NCBI RefSeq assembly: GCF_008370325.1 | Contig: NZ_VNIP01000006.1 | Location: forward strand, 558,001-622,000 | Direction: 5' to 3' | Length of the DNA: 64,000 nt | From: Martinezella tropici | Lineage (GTDB): Bacteria; Pseudomonadota; Alphaproteobacteria; Rhizobiales; Rhizobiaceae | Shown: piece by piece, positions 1 through 7,673 of the stretch | How the letters are laid out: every line of letters starts with the position of its first letter | How positions within the stretch are numbered: position 1 is the stretch's first letter | The notes under the pieces: generated by a model | Told to the model about the DNA's origin: nothing | What the model saw: the letters and a program-made list of their open reading frames with translations, nothing else | The model's database searches: none | Position numbers and translations under genes: made by a program

Positions 1-162
1 CGGTTGATGCTCGCGCGCCAGGACAAGACAATCGCCGAGGTCGCGACATTGGTTGGCTACGCCAGTCCCGCCCAGTTCAGCCGTGACTTCAAGCGACACT
101 TTCGGCGTACGGCATCGGAAGAGGCCAATTGGGTTCGCCGGCATCTTGGTGAGCTGGCCTGA
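1..162 (+). CDS. AraC-family transcriptional regulator, C-terminal fragment
   Basis: The frame is open from the first base and stops at 160-162, so only the last 53 residues are visible. They match the second helix-turn-helix of the AraC/XylS DNA-binding domain: the stretch IAEVATLVGYASPAQFSRDF is the typical AraC signature, and an FKRHF segment follows, as in most family members. The effector domain lies upstream of the window, so neither the ligand nor the regulon can be inferred. The next gene is convergent, with 44 bp between the stops. Confidence 0.85.
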   Translation, partial: RLMLARQDKTIAEVATLVGYASPAQFSRDFKRHFRRTASEEANWVRRHLGELA

Positions 163-206
163 ACGCTCGCGACAATTGTTTCTAGCTTGATCGATGAGCC
201 CCGACC

Positions 207-941
207 TCAGGCCGGCTTGACGCCGCACAGCATTTCCCGCTTGCCGGCGAAGCCTTTGCGCCGCTCGACGATAAAACCAGCCGCCTGCAGGTTTCGGCGC
301 ACGAAGCCCGCGGCTGCGTAGGTGGCGAAGGTGCCGCCGGGAACGGTCTTGTCGCAGAGTACCTGCATCAGCTCGGGCGACCACATGTCGGCATTGCGTG
401 ACGGTGCGAAGCCGTCGAGATACCAGGCGTCGAAGCCCGGTTGAGCAAAGCTCACGCCGTTCAGCGCCGGGCCGCAGACGACGCTGAGGCGCGTGTTTTG
501 ATCGAGCGCCAGCGATACGATGCCTTGCGGATCGTCAGGCCAAGCAGCGACAAGGGCCTGACGTTCGCGATCAATTTCCGGCCAGTGCGACAGAGCCCGG
601 TCGATCTCATTCGCATGCATGGGATAGAGTTCGAACGACATGAAGTGCAGTTGCGAACCCGGTGCTGCCTGCTGTCGCCACTGGCGCCAGGTCTCGCAGA
701 AGTTCAGGCCGGTGCCGAAGCCGAGCTCACCGATGAGGAAATCCTGCCGCCCCTGCCAGCGGGTGGGCAGGCCGTTGCCGGCCAGGAAGACGTGACCGCA
801 TTCCAGCCGGCCGTCGGTCTGGCAATAAAAATGGTCGCCAAAAGCCGCTGAATAGGGCATATCGCCGTCGCGCCATTCGAGCTCCGGGCTTGCCGCATTG
901 GTTTCGGACGCCTCAGTCCGATCGGAAACTGGATCTGTCAT
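207..941 (-). CDS. mnmD: tRNA (mnm5s2U34)-methyltransferase, MnmD/MnmC N-half
   Basis: A 244-residue SAM-dependent methyltransferase of the MnmC N-terminal domain type. That domain transfers the final methyl to nm5(s2)U34 in the anticodon of several tRNAs. The SAM-binding glycine motif GELGFGTGLNF is at about residues 71-81 and the family motif DAWYLDGFAP at 171-180. In E. coli this domain is fused to an FAD oxidoreductase; here that partner is the divergent gene on the other strand. I take the ATG at 941 (MTDPVSD). An ATG at 962 would add seven residues inside the neighbour's coding region. Neither start has a strong ribosome binding site, so the start is uncertain. Confidence 0.85.
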   Translation of the reverse strand: MTDPVSDRTEASETNAASPELEWRDGDMPYSAAFGDHFYCQTDGRLECGHVFLAGNGLPTRWQGRQDFLIGELGFGTGLNFCETWRQWRQQAAPGSQLHFMSFELYPMHANEIDRALSHWPEIDRERQALVAAWPDDPQGIVSLALDQNTRLSVVCGPALNGVSFAQPGFDAWYLDGFAPSRNADMWSPELMQVLCDKTVPGGTFATYAAAGFVRRNLQAAGFIVERRKGFAGKREMLCGVKPA

Positions 942-2124
942 GGAAAGAGCCGATAATCCCACACGACCCGCCGGTCAATCATCTGTCGATCTGTTGATCG
1001 TTGGCGGCGGGATCATGGGCCTGTGGGCGGCCGTTCATGCCGAGCGTCTCGGCATTCAAGCCTTGCTCGTCGAAGCTGGCCATTTCGGGCAGGGGGCGAG
1101 CGGCGGCCTGCTCGGGGCGCTGATGCCGCATATGCCGGACAAATGGTCTGACAAGAAGCAGTTTCAGTTCGATGCGCTGGTGTCTCTGGAAGAGGAAATC
1201 GCAGCATTGGAGGCAGAGACGGGACTTTCGGCGGGCTACCGTCGCGCCGGCCGTCTGATCCCGCTGCCGAAGCCGCATCTAAGGCAGATTGCGCTTGGGC
1301 ATTCCCGAGATGCGGAAACGCATTGGCGGCTGGATAAACATGAATTTCACTGGCATGTGCTCGATGCGGCGCCCGTTCCAGGCTGGATTGAGCCTTCTGC
1401 TGCCGAAAGCGGATTTGTCTTCGATACTTTGGCGGCGCGCGTTGCGCCGCGTGCGTTGTTGAACGTACTGCGTCAAAGTCTTACCGGAGCAACACATGTC
1501 CAGCTCGCCGAGGGCGTTGCCGTCGAAAGCATCGATCCGGATAGAGGGCTGGCGCGTACGAATGAGGGCGATATCCGCTTCGGACGCTGCATGCTTGCTG
1601 CCGGTCATCGGTCGTTTCCAATCCTCGACGGGTTGACGGAAGGCCGCAAGTCCTCGCTTGGCCAACCGGTGAAGGGACAGGCGGCCATGCTGAAGGCGGA
1701 TGTCGACGGCCGTCTTCCGGTGATCTTCCGCGATGGCCTTTACATCGTTCCGCATGAGAATGGATTGGTCGCGGTCGGCAGCACGAGCGAGAATCGTTTC
1801 GACGACCCGCTGTCGACTGATGGACAGCTCGACGATCTTCTGGCCGCAGCGCGCGCCATGGCGCCGGTTCTGGTCGGCGCGGAGGTGGTGGAGCGCTGGG
1901 CCGGCCTGCGGCCGAAGGCGGTCGATCGCGATCCGATGGTGGGTGCGCATCCCGACCATCCGTCCTTGATTGCATTGACCGGTGGCTTCAAGGTGAGTTT
2001 CGGACTGGCGCATCGGCTGGCCGAAGCCGCGGTGCGGGAGGCGGCGGATATGGCTTGTCGTTTCAAATTGCCGCAGAGTTTCACTTTAGTAAGTCATATT
2101 TCAGTCATATCACATAAAACGTGA
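940..2124 (+). CDS. mnmC: FAD-dependent oxidoreductase, MnmC C-half type
   Basis: A 394-residue DAO-family flavoprotein with an N-terminal dinucleotide-binding motif GGGIMG at residues 22-27. Segments such as GASGGLLGALMPHMPD and the C-terminal GLRPKAVDRDPMVG resemble the oxidoreductase half of MnmC, which removes the carboxymethyl group from cmnm5U34 to give nm5U34. Its position back to back with the methyltransferase half supports that role; a general glycine/D-amino-acid oxidase is the alternative. The ATG at 940 shares two bases with the start codon of the divergent gene. A start at 898 is also open, with no better ribosome binding site. The last roughly 20 residues are not typical of the family. 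Confidence 0.75.
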   Translation: MERADNPTRPAGQSSVDLLIVGGGIMGLWAAVHAERLGIQALLVEAGHFGQGASGGLLGALMPHMPDKWSDKKQFQFDALVSLEEEIAALEAETGLSAGYRRAGRLIPLPKPHLRQIALGHSRDAETHWRLDKHEFHWHVLDAAPVPGWIEPSAAESGFVFDTLAARVAPRALLNVLRQSLTGATHVQLAEGVAVESIDPDRGLARTNEGDIRFGRCMLAAGHRSFPILDGLTEGRKSSLGQPVKGQAAMLKADVDGRLPVIFRDGLYIVPHENGLVAVGSTSENRFDDPLSTDGQLDDLLAAARAMAPVLVGAEVVERWAGLRPKAVDRDPMVGAHPDHPSLIALTGGFKVSFGLAHRLAEAAVREAADMACRFKLPQSFTLVSHISVISHKT

Positions 2125-2227
2125 ATTCGCGCCCCTTTCGGGTCGTCAATCTGTCACGCAAATCACCTATCTCCTTGGCCGTTAGCCCTTGCCGGTCAGC
2201 CGGTCTATCGTGCCTTGGAGGAATTTT

Positions 2228-2935
2228 ATGCGTTACGCCATTTGCTTCACGCCGTCCGCGAGCGATCCGCTGACGCTTGTGGCGGCAAATTGGCTCGGCC
2301 GCAATGTCTATTCCGGCGAGATGGTCGATCCGCCTGCCATTCGCGGGCTCGGCATACACGAAATTGCCTTCTACACGGCCGTTCCCCGCCGCTATGGTTT
2401 CATGGGCCTGCTGAAGGCGCCTTTCCGGCTGGCGGAAGATATGTCCGAGGCGGCGATGTTGCGCGATCTCATGCGGTTTTCCGGTTCGGTCGCGCCTTTT
2501 GAAATCCCTCGGCTGGAGGTCGCACGGCTTGGCGGAGCGCTGGGCCTCGTTCCGTCTGCACCCAGCCAGCAGATGCATTTCCTGGCGGCATCCCTGGTTC
2601 AGGCCTTCGACCAGTATCGCGCGCCATTGACCGAAGCGGAAATCGAGCGCATCGATCCGGACGGCCTTTCGGCGACGCAATTCGCCAACCTGCACCGTTG
2701 GGGCCATCCGCACGTCATGGACGAGTTCCGATTCCAGATGATGCTGACGGGCACTGTCGGCCCGGCTGATCTGCAGCGCATGGAGCGCGCATTGCGCGAC
2801 TTCTTCGAGCCGGCGCTTGCCGCACCGGTTCCCGTATCCAATATCGCGTTGATGATGGAAGACGGTTCCGGCGGTCCCTTCCGCGTGCATTCGCTGCATC
2901 CGATGGGAAAGATCAGCGCCCGGAAAATCGCGTAG
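2228..2935 (+). CDS. DUF1045 family protein (2H phosphoesterase-like, catalytic motifs altered)
   Basis: A 235-residue soluble protein of the DUF1045 family, annotated elsewhere as a phosphonate-metabolism protein. The segments RRYGF-x3-LKAPFRLAE and EFRF-x3-LTG are the family hallmarks. I recall that active 2H-type members carry H-x-T in both places. Here the positions read M59-G-L61 and Q170-M-M172, so both histidine motifs are missing. Start chosen at 2228 because a GGAGG lies 7 bases upstream; an in-frame start at 2189 lacks one. It lies 105 bp upstream of puuE in the same direction, suggesting a link to purine rather than phosphonate metabolism. Function unknown. Confidence 0.75.
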   Translation: MRYAICFTPSASDPLTLVAANWLGRNVYSGEMVDPPAIRGLGIHEIAFYTAVPRRYGFMGLLKAPFRLAEDMSEAAMLRDLMRFSGSVAPFEIPRLEVARLGGALGLVPSAPSQQMHFLAASLVQAFDQYRAPLTEAEIERIDPDGLSATQFANLHRWGHPHVMDEFRFQMMLTGTVGPADLQRMERALRDFFEPALAAPVPVSNIALMMEDGSGGPFRVHSLHPMGKISARKIA

Positions 2936-3040
2936 GATAGCGCGGCGGGCTTACCATTGAAGAGAAAGTGATTTTCCCACTTTCCGTCTCGACTTTCCCG
3001 GCATGGATGCTACCGTCCTCTGATCAGAGAAGGTGCTTCA

Positions 3041-3964
3041 ATGTCGGAAAACTATTCCCGCAATCTCATCGGCTACGGCCGCAACACGCCGGATCCAAAA
3101 TGGCCCGGTGACGCCCGCATCGCGGTGCAGTTCGTGATCAACTACGAAGAGGGCGGAGAAAGCTGCATTCTCGATGGCGATCCAGCTTCCGAAAACCTGC
3201 TCTCCGAGATCGTTGGTGCGGCACCCTGGCCGAACCAGCGCAATCTCAACATGGAATCGATCTACGAATACGGCGCACGCGCCGGCTTCTGGCGGCTGTG
3301 GCGCATGTTCACAGAGCTCAAGGTGCAGGCGACCGTCTATGGCGTGACGCTCGCCATGGCACGCAATCCGGAGGCGGTTGCGGCGATGAAGGAAGCTGGC
3401 TGGGAGATTGCGAGCCACGGCTACCGCTGGCTGGAATACAAGGATTTTTCGGAGGATCTGGAGCGCAAACATATTCTCGAGGCTGTCCGGCTGCACACCG
3501 AACTCACCGGCGACCGGCCTTACGGCATGTATCAGGGCAAGCCGTCGGACAATACGCTGCGGCTCGTCATGGAGGAGGGCGGCTTCCTCTATTCCTCCGA
3601 TTCCTATGCCGACGATCTGCCCTTCTGGGTCGATGGCCTGAACGGCAAGCCGTTCCTGATCATCCCCTATACGCTCGAAACCAACGATATGCGCTTCGCC
3701 ACGCCGCAGGGCTTCAATTCGGGCGATCAGTTCTTCACCTATCTCAAGGACGCCTTCGACACGCTCTATGAAGAGGGCAAGCATGGCAGCCCGAAGATGA
3801 TGTCGGTGGGCTTGCATTGCCGCCTGGTCGGTCGCCCCGGCCGCGCTGCGGCTTTGCGACGGTTCATCGAATATGTGCAGAAGCACGACAAGGTCTGGAT
3901 CCCGAAGCGTATCGAGATCGCCAACCACTGGTATGAGAATCATATGCCCGGGGGCGAGCGCTGA
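3041..3964 (+). CDS. puuE: Allantoinase PuuE (polysaccharide deacetylase fold)
   Basis: A 307-residue protein matching PuuE, the metal-independent, cofactor-free allantoinase that opens (S)-allantoin to allantoate in the cytoplasm. It has the NodB-like fold, visible in NLIGYGRNTPDPKWP, the central ASHGYRWLEYKDF and YGMYQGKPSDNTLRLV segments, and the SVGLHCRLVGRPGR segment near the C-terminus. This full domain set and length are typical. The ATG at 3041 follows an AGAAGG sequence. uraD starts 2 bp after its stop, so the two are surely cotranscribed and perform consecutive steps from OHCU to allantoate. Confidence 0.93.
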   Translation: MSENYSRNLIGYGRNTPDPKWPGDARIAVQFVINYEEGGESCILDGDPASENLLSEIVGAAPWPNQRNLNMESIYEYGARAGFWRLWRMFTELKVQATVYGVTLAMARNPEAVAAMKEAGWEIASHGYRWLEYKDFSEDLERKHILEAVRLHTELTGDRPYGMYQGKPSDNTLRLVMEEGGFLYSSDSYADDLPFWVDGLNGKPFLIIPYTLETNDMRFATPQGFNSGDQFFTYLKDAFDTLYEEGKHGSPKMMSVGLHCRLVGRPGRAAALRRFIEYVQKHDKVWIPKRIEIANHWYENHMPGGER

Positions 3965-3965
3965 C

Positions 3966-4463
3966 ATGATATCGCGGGCCGATTTTATCGGCCGCTTCGG
4001 CGGCGTCTTCGAGCATTCTCCCTTCATTGCCGAGCGGGCTTACGATGCTGGAGCTATTACCGAGCCGCTGACCTCGGGCGGGGTGCATGCTGCTTTGGTG
4101 CGGTTCTTCCGTGCCGCCAGCGAGGCGGAGCGACTTGGCGTGCTGCAGGCCCATCCGGATTTGGCGGGCCGGTTGGCGATTGCTGGCGAGTTGACGGAAG
4201 ACAGCCGCAAGGAGCAGGCCGGCGTGGGCCTCGATCGGCTGAGCCCTGCAGAACATGCGCGGTTCACCGAACTCAATGCAGCCTATGTGAGCAAGTTCGG
4301 CTTTCCCTTCATTATCGCGGTCAAGGGGCTCGGCAAGGAGGATATCCTGGCTGCCTTCGAAACGCGGATCGATAATGACCGGGATACGGAATTTGCAACG
4401 GCAACGGCCCAGGTTGAAAAGATCGCTTTGCTGCGCCTGCAATCCATGCTTCCGGAGGGCTGA
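3966..4463 (+). CDS. uraD: OHCU decarboxylase (2-oxo-4-hydroxy-4-carboxy-5-ureidoimidazoline decarboxylase)
   Basis: A 165-residue all-helical enzyme that decarboxylates the unstable product of 5-hydroxyisourate hydrolysis, giving stereospecific (S)-allantoin. The catalytic-histidine motif HPDLAGR is at residues 63-69, followed by the family's SRKEQ and YVSKFGFPFI motifs. The start at 3966 lies immediately after the puuE stop at 3962-3964; a longer frame beginning at 3873 would lie inside puuE and lacks family similarity. It acts between HiuH and PuuE, both encoded within 1.5 kb. Confidence 0.95.
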   Translation: MISRADFIGRFGGVFEHSPFIAERAYDAGAITEPLTSGGVHAALVRFFRAASEAERLGVLQAHPDLAGRLAIAGELTEDSRKEQAGVGLDRLSPAEHARFTELNAAYVSKFGFPFIIAVKGLGKEDILAAFETRIDNDRDTEFATATAQVEKIALLRLQSMLPEG

Positions 4464-4523
4464 TAGCGAGCTGTCTCCCGAGCTGCTCATGACTTGGTAT
4501 TTCACAAACTGGGGCTGTGTCAT

Positions 4524-4886
4524 ATGAGCCTGGATCGGCTAATCGCCCACCTTGATTACATGCAGCGGGCCGTGTCCGAGGCAGATCAGTTCCTTCGCGG
4601 AACTGATCAAAGCGCGTTTTTCAAGAATGTCGAGAAGCAGCGCGCCGTCGGGATGACTCTCCTGATGATCGGCGAGGCGGCCGCGCGCATTGCGGAGGAA
4701 TATCCGGAGTTTGTCGTTGACCATCCGGAGCTGCCTTGGCATGAGATGCACGACTTCAGGAGCAGAATTGCGCAGGGCTATTTCGACATCGAGGTGACGG
4801 CCCTGTGGGACATCGCGCAAAAATCTCTTCCTGAGTTGTTCTCCCAACTGGATTCCATTCGCCATTGGCGAGCGGAAGGCGAATGA
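4524..4886 (+). CDS. HepT-like (DUF86) protein lacking the catalytic histidine
   Basis: A 120-residue helical protein of the HepT/DUF86 family, usually the toxin or RNase of HepT-MntA systems. The family's R-x4-H-x-Y active site is present as R79-SRIA-Q84-G-Y86, with glutamine (codon CAG) replacing histidine. The fold-defining segments [12 protein letters not shown] and [12 protein letters not shown] are intact. No MntA-type nucleotidyltransferase partner is encoded on either side. It sits between uraD and allA on the same strand, 7 bp ahead of allA, so it is probably transcribed with the purine genes. Likely catalytically inactive or repurposed; that is an inference from one residue. Confidence 0.8.
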   Translation: MSLDRLIAHLDYMQRAVSEADQFLRGTDQSAFFKNVEKQRAVGMTLLMIGEAAARIAEEYPEFVVDHPELPWHEMHDFRSRIAQGYFDIEVTALWDIAQKSLPELFSQLDSIRHWRAEGE

Positions 4887-4893
4887 TCATCGA

Positions 4894-5394
4894 ATGACAC
4901 AGCATCTTGAAATTCACCCGTTAACGAAGGCCGCGTTCGCACATTTCGGCGATGTGATCGAGGCCGATCCGGCAACGATGCGGCTCATCAATGGCGGTAC
5001 GACGGAGCGCTTCCATGCGTTGTCCAGCGCCGAGGCCATCGGCGACGGCGCGCGGGTCATCCTGAACCTGTTTCGCGGCCAGCCGCGCGCCTTTCCTTTT
5101 ACGATCGAGATGATGGAGCGCCATCCTTTCGGCAACCAGTGTTTCGTGCCGCTGAATGGCCGGCCGTTCCTCGTGGTCGTTGCGCAGGATGAGGGCGGCA
5201 GGCCCGGCAAGCCGCAGGTCTTCCTGGCGCGGGGCGACCAAGGCGTCAACTATCGGATCAATGCCTGGCATTATCCCCTGATGGCGCTCGGAGAGCAGAG
5301 CGATTTCCTCGTTGTCGATCGCGACGGGCCGGGAAACAATCTGGAGGAATATTTCTTCGAAACGCCCTACATCATCGGAGCGCCGACGCTATGA
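4894..5394 (+). CDS. allA: Ureidoglycolate lyase
   Basis: A 166-residue cupin-fold enzyme that splits ureidoglycolate into glyoxylate and urea, the last step of the ureide pathway. Diagnostic segments are FAHFGDVIE near the N-terminus, [13 protein letters not shown] in the middle and the C-terminal [11 protein letters not shown]. Length is normal for AllA. Its stop overlaps the hiuH start by four bases (ATGA), indicating translational coupling. The allantoate-cleaving enzyme that supplies its substrate is not in the window. Confidence 0.93.
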   Translation: MTQHLEIHPLTKAAFAHFGDVIEADPATMRLINGGTTERFHALSSAEAIGDGARVILNLFRGQPRAFPFTIEMMERHPFGNQCFVPLNGRPFLVVVAQDEGGRPGKPQVFLARGDQGVNYRINAWHYPLMALGEQSDFLVVDRDGPGNNLEEYFFETPYIIGAPTL

Positions 5395-5747
5395 CCGGAC
5401 TGACCACGCATGTACTCGATACCACCCTCGGCAAACCGGCCGAAGGCCTGGTGATCGATCTTTTCAGGATCGAGGGCGATCTCCGCACGCATCTGAAGAC
5501 GGTCACGACCAATGCCGACGGCCGTGTGGATGGCGGCCCCATCCTGATCGGCGACAGCTTCGTTGCGGGCACCTACGAACTGCTGTTTCGGGCCGGAGAT
5601 TATCTGCGTGCCAGCGGCGCCAAGCTGCCGGAGCCGGCTTTTCTCGATCTCGTGCCGATCCGTTTTGGCATCGCCGATACGACGGCGCATTACCATGTGC
5701 CGTTGCTGATCTCGCCCTACGGCTATTCCACCTATCGCGGGAGCTGA
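5391..5747 (+). CDS. hiuH: 5-hydroxyisourate hydrolase (transthyretin-like)
   Basis: A 118-residue transthyretin-related protein that hydrolyses 5-hydroxyisourate, the product of urate oxidation, to OHCU. Signature elements are present: [13 protein letters not shown] at the N-terminus with the active-site His7, [16 protein letters not shown] near the end, and the exact C-terminal YRGS tetrapeptide that separates these enzymes from true transthyretins. There is no signal peptide, so it acts in the cytoplasm. It is coupled to allA by a 4-bp overlap. Confidence 0.96.
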   Translation: MTGLTTHVLDTTLGKPAEGLVIDLFRIEGDLRTHLKTVTTNADGRVDGGPILIGDSFVAGTYELLFRAGDYLRASGAKLPEPAFLDLVPIRFGIADTTAHYHVPLLISPYGYSTYRGS

Positions 5748-5750
5748 GAT

Positions 5751-6491
5751 TTGCGTTTTGCTGCGATCGCGGACATTCACGGCAATCATCTGGCGCTCGA
5801 AGCAGTGCTTGCAGATATCCGCAAGCAGGGCATCACCGAGATCGTCAATCTCGGCGACTGCTTCAGCGGGCCGCTGACGGCTGGCAAGACGGCGGATATG
5901 CTGCTGGAGCTGAATGCGCTGACGGTGCGCGGCAATCACGACCGGTATTTGATCGAACAGGTACCGGAAACGATGCATATCTCAGACCGCGCTGCCTATT
6001 CTGAGCTCACCAAGCCTCATCTCGATTGGCTGCGCGGCCTGCCCACCAGCGCGATCTATCTGGATGAGGTCTATCTCTGCCACGCCACGCCGGCATCCGA
6101 TAATGTCTACTGGCAGGAATCCGTCTCTGCGGACGGTCACGTCCATTTGAAACCGATCGAGGAGATCGAGGCACTGGCGGCCGATATCGATTTTCCGCTG
6201 ATCCTGTGCGGGCATACTCATATTCCGCGTGTCGTCCGGCTCCGCGATGGCCGCCTGATCGTCAATCCCGGCAGCGTCGGCTGCCCCGCCTATGACGATG
6301 ACCTGCCTCATTATCACAAGGTGGAAGCCGGAAACCCGTTCGCCTCCTATGCCATTCTGGAAAAGGCCGGCGATAACTGGCTGCCGGTCTTCAGGCAGGT
6401 CGCCTACGACCACATGGCGATGGCGAAGCTGGCGGCGCAGAATGGCCGTCCGGAATGGGCGAGCGGTCTGGCAACGGGCTGGCTGCGTTAG
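5751..6491 (+). CDS. Metallophosphoesterase family protein
   Basis: A 246-residue calcineurin-like phosphoesterase. The metal-binding motifs occur in order: AIADIHGNH (8-10 region), NLGDCF, GNHDRY and CGHTHIPR. The C-terminal part resembles YfcE/MJ0936-type phosphodiesterases. I accept a TTG start at 5751, 3 bp after the hiuH stop, because the D-x-H motif begins at residue 8 and no ATG precedes it. It is the last gene of the plus-strand purine cluster and its stop overlaps the convergent FMN oxidase stop by 4 bp. Substrate unknown. Confidence 0.85.
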   Translation: MRFAAIADIHGNHLALEAVLADIRKQGITEIVNLGDCFSGPLTAGKTADMLLELNALTVRGNHDRYLIEQVPETMHISDRAAYSELTKPHLDWLRGLPTSAIYLDEVYLCHATPASDNVYWQESVSADGHVHLKPIEEIEALAADIDFPLILCGHTHIPRVVRLRDGRLIVNPGSVGCPAYDDDLPHYHKVEAGNPFASYAILEKAGDNWLPVFRQVAYDHMAMAKLAAQNGRPEWASGLATGWLR

Positions 6492-7627
6492 AAATCAGCC
6501 AAGATCGATCGATCCACGGCCTTAATATCCCGCTTGCCGCAGAGCGCCATCGAGATATCCAGTTCCTTGCGGATGATCTCGAGCGCGAGCGTCACGCCTT
6601 CCTTGCCCATGGCGCCAAGACCATAGAGGAAAGGGCGGCCGATGAAGGTGCCCTTGGCGCCGAGTGCTATGGCCTTGAGCACGTCCTGGCCGGAGCGGAT
6701 GCCGCCATCCATATGCACCTCGATCTTGTCGCCGACGGCGTCGACAATTCTCGGCAGCATGCTGATGGAGGAGTGGGCGCCGTCGAGCTGCCGGCCGCCA
6801 TGGTTGGAGACGATGATGGCGTCGGCGCCGGTATCGGCGGCCGCTTTCGCATCCTCGACGTCAAGAATGCCCTTGATGATCAGCGGGCCGCCCCATTGCT
6901 CCTTGATCCAGCCGACATCGCTCCAGGAAAGCTTGGGGTCGAACTGCGAGTGCGTCCAGTGCGACAGCGTCGTCATGTCGGAAATATTCTTGGCATGGCC
7001 GATGATGTTGCCGAAGGAACGACGCTTGGTCTTCAGCATCTCCATGCACCAGGCAGGCCGCGTAGCCATCTGCCAGAGGTTTTTCACCGTCATTTTGGGC
7101 GGTGCCGACAATCCGTTGCGGATGTCGTTATGGCGCTGGCCGAGGATCTGCAGATCGGCGGTCAGCACCAGCGCCGAGCATCTCGCCGCCTTGGCGCGAT
7201 GGATGAGGTCGAGGACGAAGTCGCGATCCTTCATCACGTAGAGCTGGAACCAGAAAGGCTGTTTCGTCACCGCGGCGACATCCTCGATCGAGCAGATGCT
7301 CATGGTCGAGAGCGTGAAGGGAATGCCGAATTCCTCGGCCGCGCGCGCCGCCAGCATTTCGCCATCGGCATGCTGCATGCCGGTGAGGCCGGTCGGCGCC
7401 AGCGCTACCGGCATGGACACCTTCTGGCCGACCATACTGGTTTCCAGCGACCGGTCGGATATGTCGACGAGGACGCGCTGGCGTAGCTTGATCCTCGCGA
7501 AATCCGCCTCATTCGCCTCATAGGTCGACTCCGTCCATGAACCGGAATCGGCATATTGGAAGAACATTTTCGGCACGCGCCGCTGCGCAAGCGTCTTCAG
7601 TTCGGCGATGGTAAGCGGCGCGGCCAT
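6488..7627 (-). CDS. FMN-dependent alpha-hydroxy-acid dehydrogenase (LldD-like)
   Basis: A 379-residue TIM-barrel flavoprotein of the L-lactate dehydrogenase/glycolate oxidase family. The active-site signature SNHGGRQLDGA is at 274-284, with the catalytic His at 276, and the FMN-binding GGIRSGQDVLKA and GRPFLYGL segments follow. It oxidises a 2-hydroxy acid (L-lactate is the usual guess) and passes electrons to quinone or oxygen. It lies 46 bp downstream of guaD on the same strand, so it may be cotranscribed with puuD-guaD. Glyoxylate, the end product of ureide breakdown, is chemically close to its likely substrates, but a link is speculation. Confidence 0.85.
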   Translation of the reverse strand: MAAPLTIAELKTLAQRRVPKMFFQYADSGSWTESTYEANEADFARIKLRQRVLVDISDRSLETSMVGQKVSMPVALAPTGLTGMQHADGEMLAARAAEEFGIPFTLSTMSICSIEDVAAVTKQPFWFQLYVMKDRDFVLDLIHRAKAARCSALVLTADLQILGQRHNDIRNGLSAPPKMTVKNLWQMATRPAWCMEMLKTKRRSFGNIIGHAKNISDMTTLSHWTHSQFDPKLSWSDVGWIKEQWGGPLIIKGILDVEDAKAAADTGADAIIVSNHGGRQLDGAHSSISMLPRIVDAVGDKIEVHMDGGIRSGQDVLKAIALGAKGTFIGRPFLYGLGAMGKEGVTLALEIIRKELDISMALCGKRDIKAVDRSILADF

Positions 7628-7673
7628 GGTCTCTGCCTTCTGGATGGTTACGTGCTGGCGGGTTCGAGTTGCC

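Noticed and set aside
4524..4886. Active HepT-MntA toxin-antitoxin system
   Set aside because: No nucleotidyltransferase partner and the catalytic histidine is replaced by Gln.
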